64,000 nt of DNA from S010-25 sp964441285 (GTDB lineage: Bacteria > Pseudomonadota > Gammaproteobacteria > SZUA-229). The notes below the pieces were generated by a model. The model was not told the origin of the DNA, searched no databases, and worked only from the letters and a program-made list of their open reading frames with translations. Location of the stretch: positions 62,001-126,000 of the forward strand of contig CAYTUK010000004.1 in NCBI GenBank assembly GCA_964441285.1, in the 5' to 3' direction. The position numbers and the translations under genes are program-made. This document shows, in pieces, positions 54,574 to 62,693 of the stretch (its first letter is position 1; each line of letters opens with the position of its first letter).

Positions 54574-55056
54574 ATGCCTTCTTTTGATGTGGTTTCTGAC
54601 GTAGATAAACACGAATTAATGAATGCGGTTGACCAGATTAACCGTGAAGTCACATCGCGGTTTGATTTTAAGGGCAGTGATGCCAGCGTTGAACTGAAAG
54701 AATCAGTCATGAACCTTGAAGCCAGGAGTAGCTTCCAGTTAAAACAGATGCGCGATATCATGGTCAATAAGCTGACTAAACGCGGTATTGACACGCGTTG
54801 CCTGGAGCATGCAAAAGTAGAAGAACGTGGGTTGCGAGCTTATCAATTGATTACGATAAAACAGGGGCTTGACACCGAGTCGGCAAAAAAAATCGTTAAG
54901 CTGATTAAAAATGCGAAATTAAAAGTGCAGACTGCTATACAGGGTGAGCAGGTGCGTGTTAGCGGCAAAAAACGTGATGATCTTCAAGCCGTGATTGTGT
55001 TTTTAAAAGAGGCAGAAATTGAGCAGCCTTTACAGTTTAATAATTTCAGGGATTAG
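54574..55056 (+). CDS. yajQ: YajQ-family nucleotide-binding protein
   Basis: 160 residues. Two RNP-like domains; homologues bind c-di-GMP or ATP/GTP, and in Xanthomonas act as a c-di-GMP effector. MPSFDVVSDVDKHELMNAVD, RFDFKGSDASVEL and RVSGKKRDDLQAVI are diagnostic. Relevant here because the window also encodes an EAL phosphodiesterase. AGCGGAG precedes the ATG. Confidence 0.95.
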   Translation: MPSFDVVSDVDKHELMNAVDQINREVTSRFDFKGSDASVELKESVMNLEARSSFQLKQMRDIMVNKLTKRGIDTRCLEHAKVEERGLRAYQLITIKQGLDTESAKKIVKLIKNAKLKVQTAIQGEQVRVSGKKRDDLQAVIVFLKEAEIEQPLQFNNFRD

Positions 55057-55069
55057 ACACTAACTTAGA

Positions 55070-55194
55070 TACTAGCAGGATAGATGAAACGGATACTTAT
55101 GGTGTCAGGGCATGCTGTCGATACATTCATGTAGGTTCGACACCCGCATCTTTGCGGTTGACGGTCTTGAACCATAAGTATCCGTTTCAGTAAT
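55070..55194 (-). repeat. Palindromic repeat, copy F (class 2 arms)
   Basis: Between convergent yajQ and rsmJ. The arms pair perfectly over 18 bp (GAAACGGATACTTATGGT with its complement). In family orientation the tip has CCGCA-AAGA-TGCGG and a longer nested stem TGTCGA...TACAT-GA-ATGTA...TCGACA. The outer end TACTAGCAGGATAGATGAAA corresponds to TACTAACAGTACAGATGAAA of class 1. Confidence 0.92.
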
Positions 55195-55200
55195 ACGTCA

Positions 55201-55941
55201 TCAAATTTTTTCAATGGCATAAATATCATAGCGTGTATTTTTACTCTTAATGTGGGTAGAAGGTTTGATCGTATTCACTGGTTGCGCATGAACAGGGCGT
55301 TTTATAACGACTCTTTTCCTCGCGTATTGCAGGCTGCTTTTTAATAGTTCTGAAGCATTATCATCAGCACCATGAAGTAATTGCAGTATTTGCATCGTTT
55401 TTTTTACCCGTGCAGATGTTTTCTTTTCAGGATACATTGGATCAAGATAAATAACGTCAGGCAGATTATCCGTTGACAATTGCTGCATGTAGTCGATGGC
55501 ATCAATATTATGCAGACAAAATCCTTGCTGAAAGAGATTGTCCAGCGCGGGTTCATTGCGAGCCCGTTTAATCGCATCATTGATTAATGTCGTTAGTATT
55601 GTTGAGCGTTCCAGCATGATAACCGGGGATCCAAGGGTCGCCAGAGTAAATGCATCGGTAGCTAATCCGGCAGTGGCATCAAGTACGCTGGGTGATCGGC
55701 CCTGTTTTAAACCGAGGGCTCTGGCGATTGCCTGTCCACGCCCACCACCGTATTGATGGCGATGAGCCAACTTGCCTGAACAGAAATCAATATGGATGGC
55801 GGTGTTGAGTTCACTCGAGAAGAGTTCGATATAATTTTCCAGATAACATAATTGTAAACTATATTGTGTATCCTTTTGTTGCCGCAAAGGTAGCTGTAAT
55901 GATTGTGCCAATGTGTTGGCCGCTGTCAGATGTTGCGGCAA
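55201..55941 (-). CDS. rsmJ: 16S rRNA (guanine-1516-N2)-methyltransferase RsmJ
   Basis: 246 residues. It makes m2G1516 in 16S rRNA. The SAM motif is SVLDATAGLATDAFTLATLG (about residues 85-104) and the catalytic motif is DVIYLDPMYPEKKTSARVKK. The N-terminal part is shorter than in some homologues. The ATG at 55941 is followed by QHLTAANTLAQSL; the frame may continue upstream but no better start is seen. Confidence 0.93.
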   Translation of the reverse strand: MPQHLTAANTLAQSLQLPLRQQKDTQYSLQLCYLENYIELFSSELNTAIHIDFCSGKLAHRHQYGGGRGQAIARALGLKQGRSPSVLDATAGLATDAFTLATLGSPVIMLERSTILTTLINDAIKRARNEPALDNLFQQGFCLHNIDAIDYMQQLSTDNLPDVIYLDPMYPEKKTSARVKKTMQILQLLHGADDNASELLKSSLQYARKRVVIKRPVHAQPVNTIKPSTHIKSKNTRYDIYAIEKI

Positions 55942-56069
55942 ATTGCAGACAATGCAGAGTGAAACTGGAGTTACTGGCGGACTGGAAATAAACGTTACTC
56001 TGTAGTGGTAAATGAAACTGTTATGATAGCGCAGTCGGTTTAATTGATGAAGTTTCTGGTGATAAAAAA

Positions 56070-56864
56070 TTGATAAAACAGTACATAGATATTGGTGTTA
56101 ACTTAACTGCATCAGCCTTCAACGAGGACATTGATGCGGTGATTGAGCGCGCACTATTGGCTTCGGTTAATCTACTTATTGTGACGGGCGCCACTGTCGA
56201 GCAGAGCAGGCAGGCTATTGAGTTAGCACAACGGTATGAGTCGATATGTTTTGCGACAGTTGGCTTGCATCCGCACCATGCGGGTAATTATTCAACGGAT
56301 ATCTTAACTGAGCTAAAGGATCTTTGTCAGCATAAATCGGTTGTGGCTGTAGGTGAATGTGGGCTGGACTTTAACCGTAATTACTCCAGTCGGAAAGATC
56401 AGTTGCGTGCATTCGAAGCACAACTCGAACTGGCCGTAGACTGCCAAAAACCCGTTTTTCTGCATCAACGTGAGGCACATAAAGATTTTTTAAGCATTAT
56501 CAAACATTACCGTTCTGGGTTAAAAAATGCGGTAGTCCATTGTTTTACTGATGGGCCTGACGAAGCAGAGGCTTATCTTGATCTGGATATGTATATCGGA
56601 GTGACAGGCTGGATTACCGATGAACGTCGTGGGCAGGCCTTACAGGCAGCTGTAAAACATGTTCCACTGGACCGAATCATGCTGGAAACGGATGCCCCTT
56701 ATCTATTCCCCAGAAACTTAAATATTCAGGCGTTGAAGAAAGGTCGCAACGAGCCGTATTATTTGCCTGAAATTGCTAAAGTTGTCGCAAAAAAAATGCA
56801 GATAAGTGAAGCTGTGCTTGGTGCGGCCGCTTACAAGAATAGCCGGTTATTTTTCAAGGTTTAA
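56070..56864 (+). CDS. tatD: TatD-family metal-dependent DNase
   Basis: 264 residues, TIM-barrel metallohydrolase with DNase activity used in repair and DNA turnover. IDIGVNLTASAF, TVGLHPHHAGN, VGECGLDFNRNYS, FLHQREAH and ETDAPYLFPRNL provide the metal ligands. It follows TatD proper (NLT motif) rather than YcfH or YjjV. The start is TTG at 56070; the first residues (IKQYIDIGVN) align with the family, so this start is right or nearly so. Confidence 0.95.
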   Translation: MIKQYIDIGVNLTASAFNEDIDAVIERALLASVNLLIVTGATVEQSRQAIELAQRYESICFATVGLHPHHAGNYSTDILTELKDLCQHKSVVAVGECGLDFNRNYSSRKDQLRAFEAQLELAVDCQKPVFLHQREAHKDFLSIIKHYRSGLKNAVVHCFTDGPDEAEAYLDLDMYIGVTGWITDERRGQALQAAVKHVPLDRIMLETDAPYLFPRNLNIQALKKGRNEPYYLPEIAKVVAKKMQISEAVLGAAAYKNSRLFFKV

Positions 56865-56872
56865 ACTATGTA

Positions 56873-57010
56873 TATGCTACTGGAACGAATACAAAGGCAA
56901 CTCTTCTTTCAGGATTGTCAGCCGCAGAGCTGTGGACATTGGTTCTGCATGGATGTATTTACTGCGCGTATTGAACGAAGCATTGTCTTTTTATTTGTAC
57001 CGTTAATAAC
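56873..57010 (+). repeat. Palindromic repeat, copy I (diverged)
   Basis: Between tatD and the DUF1538 operon. The core is recognisable: GATTGTCAGCCGCAGAGCTG then TGCATGGATGTATTTACTGCGCG. Arms ACAAAGGCAACTCTTCTTTC and GAACGAAGCATTGTCTTTTT pair only partly. It ends TTTGTACCGTTAATAAC. Confidence 0.78.
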
Positions 57011-57094
57011 TAAAATTGAGCCTCATCTGGTTATTATTTCGGTTATTTTTTACACCGAGACTAATTGCTTTTATTTGCCTGTTGAGGTGCTACA

Positions 57095-57829
57095 TTGAAG
57101 CCGTCTTTCTTCGCTTTTTTACAGTCGTTACTGGGGAGTTTTCGAGATCTTCTACCGATATTAGTTGTTATCGCTTTTTTTCAGCTTGTTGTTCTGCATC
57201 GGCCGCCTGAACATCCTGGAAAAATTTTTATTGGTGTAATATTTGTGGTGATTGGCCTGACCTTTTTTGTCTATGGTCTGGAGCGGGGGTTGTTCCCTAT
57301 TGGTGAATCAATGGCGCGTGCATTTGCTCAAAAAGGCAATGTCTTCTGGTTGCTGCTGTTTGCTTTTGCGCTTGGATTTGGTACTACTATAGCTGAACCG
57401 GCACTAATCGCTATAGCAACAGAAGCATCAAAAGTTGTTGCTGGGGCTGGCATAATTAAGCCTGATGCCGTTTCTATGAATGAATATGCGAATGGTTTGC
57501 GGTTTACCGTTGCGTTATCTGTTGGTATTGCGATTGCCGTTGGCGTCCTTCGCATTTTGATGAACTGGTCAATCCATTATATGATAATGGGCGGTTATAT
57601 TATTGTTGTATTGATGACATGGATTGCACCAAAAAATATTATTGGTATTGCTTATGATTCTGGTGGAGTGACGACTTCAACTATCACCGTGCCATTAGTG
57701 ACCGCACTGGGTATTGGTCTCGCTAGTTCATTTAATGGTAGAAATGCAATGGCAGACGGTTTTGGCTTAATTGCATTTGCATCACTATTGCCAATTATTT
57801 TTGTCCTGGCTTATGGCATGATTATCTGA
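57095..57829 (+). CDS. DUF1538 membrane protein, first of a pair
   Basis: 244 residues, about six or seven membrane helices. DUF1538 motifs: FGTTIAEPALIAIATEAS (about residues 99-116) and YDSGGVTTSTITVPLVTALG (about 186-205), then GRNAMADGFGLIAFASLLPI. The start is TTG at 57095, with TTGAGG eleven bases upstream. It overlaps the next gene by one base. From memory, a DUF1538 pair (UmpA/UmpB) was described as a two-component Na+/H+ antiporter in Halomonas; whether that holds here is inference. Confidence 0.88.
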   Translation: MKPSFFAFLQSLLGSFRDLLPILVVIAFFQLVVLHRPPEHPGKIFIGVIFVVIGLTFFVYGLERGLFPIGESMARAFAQKGNVFWLLLFAFALGFGTTIAEPALIAIATEASKVVAGAGIIKPDAVSMNEYANGLRFTVALSVGIAIAVGVLRILMNWSIHYMIMGGYIIVVLMTWIAPKNIIGIAYDSGGVTTSTITVPLVTALGIGLASSFNGRNAMADGFGLIAFASLLPIIFVLAYGMII

Positions 57830-58602
57830 TGGACTTATTATATGACCTGCCTCAGCTACTGTTTTCAACATTACTGGATCTGTTTCCAATTGTGTTGATA
57901 TTGCTCTTTTTTCAGTATGTGATTATTCGTAAACCACTGAGTAACCTGAAACAGGTATCGTTAGGCATGTTTTATGTCTTAATAGGGATTACTTTTTTTT
58001 TACTGGGGCTTGAATTAGCCTTGTTTCCAATTGGTCGAAGTATGGCAGACCAAATGACAAATCCCGCTTTTCTTGAAAGCGTTCGTTTTAGTACCGGACC
58101 ATTAATATGGCAGGATTATTACTGGGTTTATCTTTTTGCTTTTGCAATTGGCGGGGCAACAACGATTGCAGAACCTGCATTAATTGCGGTGGCAATAAAA
58201 GCGCACGAGGTTTCTGGTGGCACCATAAGTATACTTGGCTTGCGCATTGCCGTTGCAATTGGTGTGGCGTTAGGTCTGGCGCTGGGGACTTTTCGTATAG
58301 TGGTTGGTTTGCCGATACAATATTTTATTATTACTGGTTATGTGGTGGTGGTAATACAGACGTTTTTTGCACCTAAGGCGATTGTGCCACTGGCTTATGA
58401 TTCAGGTGGGGTGACAACATCTACAGTGACGGTTCCATTGGTTGCTGCACTGGGGCTGGGGCTGGCCGAAGCAGTGCCTGGTCGTAGTGCTTTGGCTGAT
58501 GGTTTTGGTTTAATTGCATTTGCCAGTTTATTTCCGATAATTTCAGTAATGGCTTATGCACAGATCGCACAGTGGATGATGAAACAGGGTAGTCGGCGAT
58601 AA
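57829..58602 (+). CDS. DUF1538 membrane protein, second of a pair
   Basis: 257 residues, paralogue of the preceding protein with the same two motifs (GGATTIAEPALIAVAIKA and YDSGGVTTSTVTVPLVAALG) in the same order. The start ATG overlaps the stop of gene 1 (TGATG), so equal synthesis and a heteromeric complex are likely. Polar conserved residues inside helices (T-T, E-P, S-G-G-V-T-T-S-T) suggest an ion path. Confidence 0.9.
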   Translation: MDLLYDLPQLLFSTLLDLFPIVLILLFFQYVIIRKPLSNLKQVSLGMFYVLIGITFFLLGLELALFPIGRSMADQMTNPAFLESVRFSTGPLIWQDYYWVYLFAFAIGGATTIAEPALIAVAIKAHEVSGGTISILGLRIAVAIGVALGLALGTFRIVVGLPIQYFIITGYVVVVIQTFFAPKAIVPLAYDSGGVTTSTVTVPLVAALGLGLAEAVPGRSALADGFGLIAFASLFPIISVMAYAQIAQWMMKQGSRR

Positions 58603-58661
58603 TTAAAAAATAATCGAGTTGCAATTTACCCGGTAGAAAATAAAATAGATGAGGACGGATT

Positions 58662-59012
58662 ATGCACTTTAAGTTGATTATAGCTTTTGTTGAAGAAGCT
58701 AAAACAGAGTCAGTAATGATTGCTGCACGCGATGCGGGTGCAACCGGCGCGACCATTATCAATAATGCGCGTGGCGAAGGGCTGGCACAGAAAAAAACTT
58801 TTTTTGGGTTAGCGTTAGAAACCCAGCGCGATGTTCTCTTGTTTTTGGTGGAAGAACATTTAAGCCGACATATTCTGGAAACCATTGAACGTGTGGGTGA
58901 GTTTGAAGCCAGACCGGGAACAGGTATTGCGATACAGGTTGATGTTGAAGATGCTGTTGGCGTTTCGCATCAGATTGAAAAACTGGTTGATGTTGTGGAG
59001 GGTGAAATATGA
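58662..59012 (+). CDS. PII-like signalling protein with short T-loop
   Basis: 116 residues. The ferredoxin-like PII fold is suggested by FKLIIAFVEEAKTESVMIAARDAGATGATIINNARG at the N-terminus and GTGIAIQVDVEDAVGV near the C-terminus. The T-loop region (GEGLAQKKTFFGLALE) is shorter than in GlnB and lacks the uridylylated Tyr51, so it should respond to a ligand rather than to GlnD. Many PII-like proteins bind nucleotides and control a neighbouring transporter; the position next to two membrane proteins fits that. It overlaps the next gene by 4 bases (ATGA). Confidence 0.85.
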   Translation: MHFKLIIAFVEEAKTESVMIAARDAGATGATIINNARGEGLAQKKTFFGLALETQRDVLLFLVEEHLSRHILETIERVGEFEARPGTGIAIQVDVEDAVGVSHQIEKLVDVVEGEI

Positions 59013-59416
59013 TGCATTCTGAGCAGGCGATAATACGTGTCAGGGAGGTTATGAAGGTGAGGTTTGATCTGGTTGATGGTCGCACCACAGTGATGGAAGT
59101 ATTGCGCAAAATGAAACATGTTGAAACAAAATCTATTATCATTGATAAGCGTGATGAAAATGATGAATACGGAATGGTTTTATTGTCTGATATCGCCCGT
59201 TATGTGTTAGCCAAAGACCGTTCTCCAGAAAGGGTGAATGTCTATGAAATAATGTCAAAGCCTTTATTACCCGTGGATCCTGATATGGATATACGGTATT
59301 GCGCCAGATATTTTGATCAGTTCGGTCTATCACGCGCGCCAGTTATTGAACACCGTAAGGTGATTGGGATTGTTAGCTATACCGATATGGTATTAAAGGG
59401 CCTGGTAAAATTGTAG
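59009..59416 (+). CDS. Protein of two CBS domains
   Basis: 135 residues, essentially one Bateman module. CBS 1 covers about residues 10-70 (VREVMKVRFDLVDGRTTVMEVLRKM...GMVLLSDIARY) and CBS 2 about 78-135 (VYEIMSKPLLPVDPDMDIRYCARYF...VIGIVSYTDMVLKG). CBS pairs bind adenine nucleotides or divalent ions and gate partner proteins. Last gene of the DUF1538 unit; its start overlaps the PII-like gene. Confidence 0.92.
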   Translation: MMHSEQAIIRVREVMKVRFDLVDGRTTVMEVLRKMKHVETKSIIIDKRDENDEYGMVLLSDIARYVLAKDRSPERVNVYEIMSKPLLPVDPDMDIRYCARYFDQFGLSRAPVIEHRKVIGIVSYTDMVLKGLVKL

Positions 59417-59448
59417 CCATCATTTTTCAGGCAGACTGTTTTACTCCC

Positions 59449-60306
59449 TTATGAAGCGCTGTGTTTTTGTGCTGCGAGCAGCGTATTGTGTAGTAGCATG
59501 GCAACAGTCATTGGTCCGACACCACCGGGAACTGGTGTGATCCAGGCAGCACGTTCAGCCGCGGCTTCAAATTCAACATCCCCTGTCAGTTTGCCATTTT
59601 TCAGTCGGTTTACACCTACATCAATTACTGTGGCACCCGGTTTTATCCAGTCACCCTTGATAAAACCGGGTTTGCCTACCGCCACGACAAGAATATCAGC
59701 CATGGCTACATAGGATGCAAGGTCAGTTGTAAAGCGGTGAGTGGTGGTTACCGTCGCACCGGCAAGCAGTAATTCCAGCCCCATTGGCCGTCCCACAATA
59801 TTGGATGCGCCAACAATAACGGCATGCCGCTGTTTAAATTTTTCGCCAATACTCTGTAGCATATGAATAATGCCATAAGGTGTGCACGGCCTTAACACGG
59901 GGATACGTTGCATCAAACGCCCAACATTGTAAGGATGAAAACCATCCACATCTTTGTCTGGATGAATGGCTTCCAGAATGCGAGTGCCGTCTATGTGTTC
60001 AGGTAATGGCAATTGCACCAGAATGCCATCAATGCGGTTATCATTATTTAATGTATCAATGAGTTTTAGTAGCGTGTCCGCAGATGTTTGCTGTTCAAGA
60101 TCATAGGATTTTGAAACAAAGCCAGCTTCTTTGCAGGCTTCACGCTTTTTTCGTACATAAACCTGTGAGGCGGCATCGACACCGACGAGAATCACAGCCA
60201 GTCCTGGTGCACGGAAGCCCTGCTGTTCTCGTTCTGTAACACAGAGACGGGTTTGCTCACGGAGGCCGGCGGCGATGGTTTTACCATTGATAAGTTTTGC
60301 TGACAT
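59449..60306 (-). CDS. folD: Bifunctional methylenetetrahydrofolate dehydrogenase/cyclohydrolase
   Basis: 285 residues. It interconverts 5,10-methylene- and 10-formyl-tetrahydrofolate with NADP. The catalytic Lys lies in YVRKKREACKEAG. QLPLPEHID, PDKDVDGFHPYNVGRL, the NADP loop VIVGASNIVGRPMG and PVPGGVGPMTVAMLL are present. Convergent with the CBS gene (32 bp) and divergent from the tRNA operon. Confidence 0.97.
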   Translation of the reverse strand: MSAKLINGKTIAAGLREQTRLCVTEREQQGFRAPGLAVILVGVDAASQVYVRKKREACKEAGFVSKSYDLEQQTSADTLLKLIDTLNNDNRIDGILVQLPLPEHIDGTRILEAIHPDKDVDGFHPYNVGRLMQRIPVLRPCTPYGIIHMLQSIGEKFKQRHAVIVGASNIVGRPMGLELLLAGATVTTTHRFTTDLASYVAMADILVVAVGKPGFIKGDWIKPGATVIDVGVNRLKNGKLTGDVEFEAAAERAAWITPVPGGVGPMTVAMLLHNTLLAAQKHSAS

Positions 60307-60403
60307 ATTAAAAGTTGGGCGCGCTAAAGTTTCGCGCTTAAAGTTTACTGAGAGCGTAATTCTCGCATGGAGTGTAATGATGCGACAAGTAATGAATCAC
60401 GTC

Positions 60404-60432
60404 TTGACCACAGTCAATGCAAAGCGTATTAT
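60404..60432 (+). promoter_or_regulatory. Promoter of the tRNA-Pro/Arg/His operon
   Basis: TTGACC (60404-60409), a 17-base spacer and TATTAT (60427-60432), followed by the GC-rich discriminator TCCCCGCC, as at the tRNA-Glu promoter. Predicted start near 60439, 29 bases before tRNA-Pro. Confidence 0.7.
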
Positions 60433-60467
60433 TCCCCGCCTGTTGGAGTCATGAGATAGCAACAATT

Positions 60468-60544
60468 CGGGGTATAGCGCAGTCTGGTAGCGCGTCTGCT
60501 TTGGGAGCAGAATGTCGGGAGTTCGAATCTCTCTACCCCGACCA
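60468..60544 (+). tRNA. tRNA-Pro (TGG)
   Basis: 77 bases with CCA. The acceptor CGGGGTA pairs with TACCCCG. Anticodon arm CTGCT-TTGGGAG-CAG region, anticodon TGG. First gene of a tRNA operon. Confidence 0.96.
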
Positions 60545-60623
60545 GATTAAAAGGTTGGTTACGATGGAAACGTGGTTGGTTAATAACCTGTTACGGGTTA
60601 GTGTTGAGCAGGGTGGAGGGTAG

Positions 60624-60657
60624 GAAGCTCGGAATAATCCTCTACCCACCAGATTAA
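60624..60657 (+). pseudogene. Remnant of the tRNA-Pro 3' end
   Basis: AAGCTCGGAATAATC then CTCTACCCACCAGATTAA resembles the T arm and acceptor 3' strand of tRNA-Pro (60518-60550), including GATTAA that follows the CCA. It differs by a 2-base deletion in the acceptor. It pairs imperfectly with GGTGGAGGGTAGGA just upstream. Confidence 0.6.
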
Positions 60658-60667
60658 TGTAGATTCT

Positions 60668-60744
60668 GCGCCTGTAGCTCACTTGGATAGAGCATCGGCC
60701 TTCTAAGCCGAGGGTAGCAGGTTCGAATCCTGCCAGGCGTACCA
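60668..60744 (+). tRNA. tRNA-Arg (TCT)
   Basis: 77 bases with CCA. The acceptor GCGCCTG pairs with CAGGCGT (one G-T pair). Anticodon stem TCGGC/GCCGA, loop CTTCTAA, anticodon TCT, reading AGA/AGG. Confidence 0.96.
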
Positions 60745-60824
60745 GTTAATGCGTCAGGTTATATGATGGAGTGTTGATCTTCATCAGCAGGGAGTTAGCA
60801 AGCCTGTTCGGGGATGCAGGGCGG

Positions 60825-60854
60825 AAAGCCAGACTCGTTCTGCCAGGCGTGTCA
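60825..60854 (+). pseudogene. Remnant of the tRNA-Arg 3' end
   Basis: AGCCAGACTCG then TTCTGCCAGGCGTGTCAAA shares CTGCCAGGCGT and CA with the T-arm/acceptor end of tRNA-Arg (60715-60744). The CCA-like end is altered and the rest of a tRNA is absent. Confidence 0.55.
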
Positions 60855-60901
60855 AATCCATCAATGTTGTTTTGGGCATGGATACTGTAAGTGTTTGTTA
60901 T

Positions 60902-60978
60902 GGTGGGTGTAGCTCAGCTGGTAGAGTCCCGGATTGTGATTCCGGTTGTCGTGGGTTCGAACCCCATCATCCACCCCA
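60902..60978 (+). tRNA. tRNA-His (GTG)
   Basis: 77 bases with CCA and the extra 5' G (-1) of tRNA-His opposite C73. The acceptor GTGGGTG pairs with CATCCAC. Anticodon stem CCGGA/TCCGG, loop TTGTGAT, anticodon GTG. Confidence 0.96.
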
Positions 60979-60994
60979 TTTTTCTCCCTGACTT

Positions 60995-61017
60995 GAAGTC
61001 TGTACAGATTTCGTTTT
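60995..61017 (+). terminator. Weak terminator-like hairpin after tRNA-His
   Basis: GAAGTC-TGTACA-GATTTC followed by GTTTT. Short stem with a G-T pair; it may end the Pro-Arg-His transcript. Confidence 0.35.
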
Positions 61018-61124
61018 ACCTTCAAATTATATTGAGAGTGTCCGATTCTTACGTGTATTTTAATGCGTTTGAAGGACGTTTTTTAGTGTTTTATTTGTAT
61101 TTAGCCGCAAAAATTTCATTTTTT

Positions 61125-61133
61125 TGGTATGAT
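61125..61133 (+). promoter_or_regulatory. Extended -10 promoter of tRNA-Leu(TAG)
   Basis: TGG plus TATGAT forms an extended -10 element with no good -35 box at the usual distance. The predicted start near 61140 is only about three bases before the mature tRNA. Confidence 0.45.
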
Positions 61134-61141
61134 TGCGCGTT

Positions 61142-61226
<85 letters not shown>

Positions 61227-61288
61227 GTTTTTGGTACAGGTCACCACTCCGATCTGTATTTACATTGTATTTTTCTACCGAGGTAATT

Positions 61289-62575
61289 ATGCAAGTTTCA
61301 GTTGAAGCAGGCGAAGGTCTTGAGCGCAAACTAACGGTTCAGGTTCCTGCAGAAACCGTTGAGATAGAAGTAACTAACCGCCTGAACTCTATAAAAAATA
61401 CAGCGCGTATTGATGGTTTTCGCCCGGGTAAGGTGCCGATGAAAGTCATTAAGCAACAGTATGCGGTGAGAATATTAGAAGAAGTTGCCGGCGAGTTAAT
61501 GGAGAAAACTTTTCAGCAGGCCATGCAGCAAGAAGATCTACATCCAGCAGGTGAGCCTGTTATTGCGGTTAAAGATCTGAATTTGGGCCAGGAAATGGAA
61601 TATACCGCAACCTTTGAGGTTTATCCAGTGGTTGAGCTGGCACCTATGTCAGAAATTAAGCTGGAAAAACAAATTGCAACGGTTGCAGAAAGTGATGTAG
61701 ATACCATGATTGAGACCTTGCGTAAACAACGTGTGAACTGGGTGTCTGCTGAACGGGCATCTATTGATGGCGATAGAGTTACCGTTGATTTTACCGGTAA
61801 AGTTGCAGGCGAGATTTTTGATGGTGGAAGTGGTTCAGATGTGCCTGTGGTAATTGGTTCCGGCAGTATGATTCCCGGTTTTGAAGAAAATTTAACTGGC
61901 TTGTCTGTGGGTGATGAAACAACGTTTAAAATTTCCTTTCCAACTGATTATGCCGCCGAAAACCTGGCTGGAAAAGAGGCTGAATTTACGCTTAGTGTGA
62001 ATAAAATTGAAGCCCCGGAATTGCCAGAGATTAATGCCGACTTTGCTCTCGCTTTTGGTGTTGAAGACGGCAACATAGCCAACTTGCGGCAGGCAATAAG
62101 TGCTAACATGGAGCGCGAGCTTGAAAAGGTGATGCATATTAGCGTAAAAAACAGGGTGATGGATGCACTGCTTGAAATAAACCCTGTTGAAGTCCCCTCA
62201 ACGATTGTGCAGCAAGAAGCCGAAACCTTAAAAAAACAAATGGAGGCTGACCAGCCGGCCACTGACCGTTCTGCCAACAGCTATCTGGAAAGCGCCAAAC
62301 GTCGTGTCCAACTGGGCATTTTGCTTGCAGATGTTGCGAAAATGTCAGCCTTACAGATTGATGAATCCAAAGTCCGTGAGCGGATTGAAGCAATGGCCAG
62401 CGATTATGAAGATCCGGAAGAATTTACGCGCTACTATGCGAATAACCCACAGTTGTTACGTGGTGTTGAAACGTTAGTGATGGAAGATATGGTGGTGGAC
62501 TGGATTGTTGAGCAGGCTCAGGTGACAGAAAAAGCCACAACCTTTGATGCTTTAATGAACCCCGTTTCAGGTTAG
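61289..62575 (+). CDS. tig: Trigger factor chaperone
   Basis: 428 residues. A ribosome-bound chaperone and peptidyl-prolyl isomerase. The ribosome-docking loop GFRPGKVP (about residues 43-50) is in the N-terminal domain; the FKBP-type domain (about 150-245) holds DRVTVDFTGKVAGEIFDGG and IGSGSMIPGFEENLTG; the C-terminal chaperone arms complete the protein. The start is ATG at 61289 with CGAGG upstream; an in-frame codon at 61265 gives an unconserved extension. Standard tig-clpP-clpX order. Confidence 0.97.
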   Translation: MQVSVEAGEGLERKLTVQVPAETVEIEVTNRLNSIKNTARIDGFRPGKVPMKVIKQQYAVRILEEVAGELMEKTFQQAMQQEDLHPAGEPVIAVKDLNLGQEMEYTATFEVYPVVELAPMSEIKLEKQIATVAESDVDTMIETLRKQRVNWVSAERASIDGDRVTVDFTGKVAGEIFDGGSGSDVPVVIGSGSMIPGFEENLTGLSVGDETTFKISFPTDYAAENLAGKEAEFTLSVNKIEAPELPEINADFALAFGVEDGNIANLRQAISANMERELEKVMHISVKNRVMDALLEINPVEVPSTIVQQEAETLKKQMEADQPATDRSANSYLESAKRRVQLGILLADVAKMSALQIDESKVRERIEAMASDYEDPEEFTRYYANNPQLLRGVETLVMEDMVVDWIVEQAQVTEKATTFDALMNPVSG

Positions 62576-62693
62576 AAGATACTGGCTCGTAAATTTTTTC
62601 AGAGCCAGAGACGAGGCGCAGGTGGTTAGAATGATATTGCCGAGTATTTTGTGTAAAGTACCCCTAACTATAATATTTACAGGTATTTAGATA

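Noticed and set aside
37449..57010. CRISPR array or integron attC interpretation of the repeats
   Set aside because: The copies are kilobases apart, not regularly spaced, with no cas or integrase gene. attC sites keep the ends and vary the middle; here the core is kept and the arms vary.
56806..57098. Two small plus-strand frames between tatD and the DUF1538 operon
   Set aside because: They read through repeat copy I; other repeat copies give similar spurious peptides and no start signal is present.
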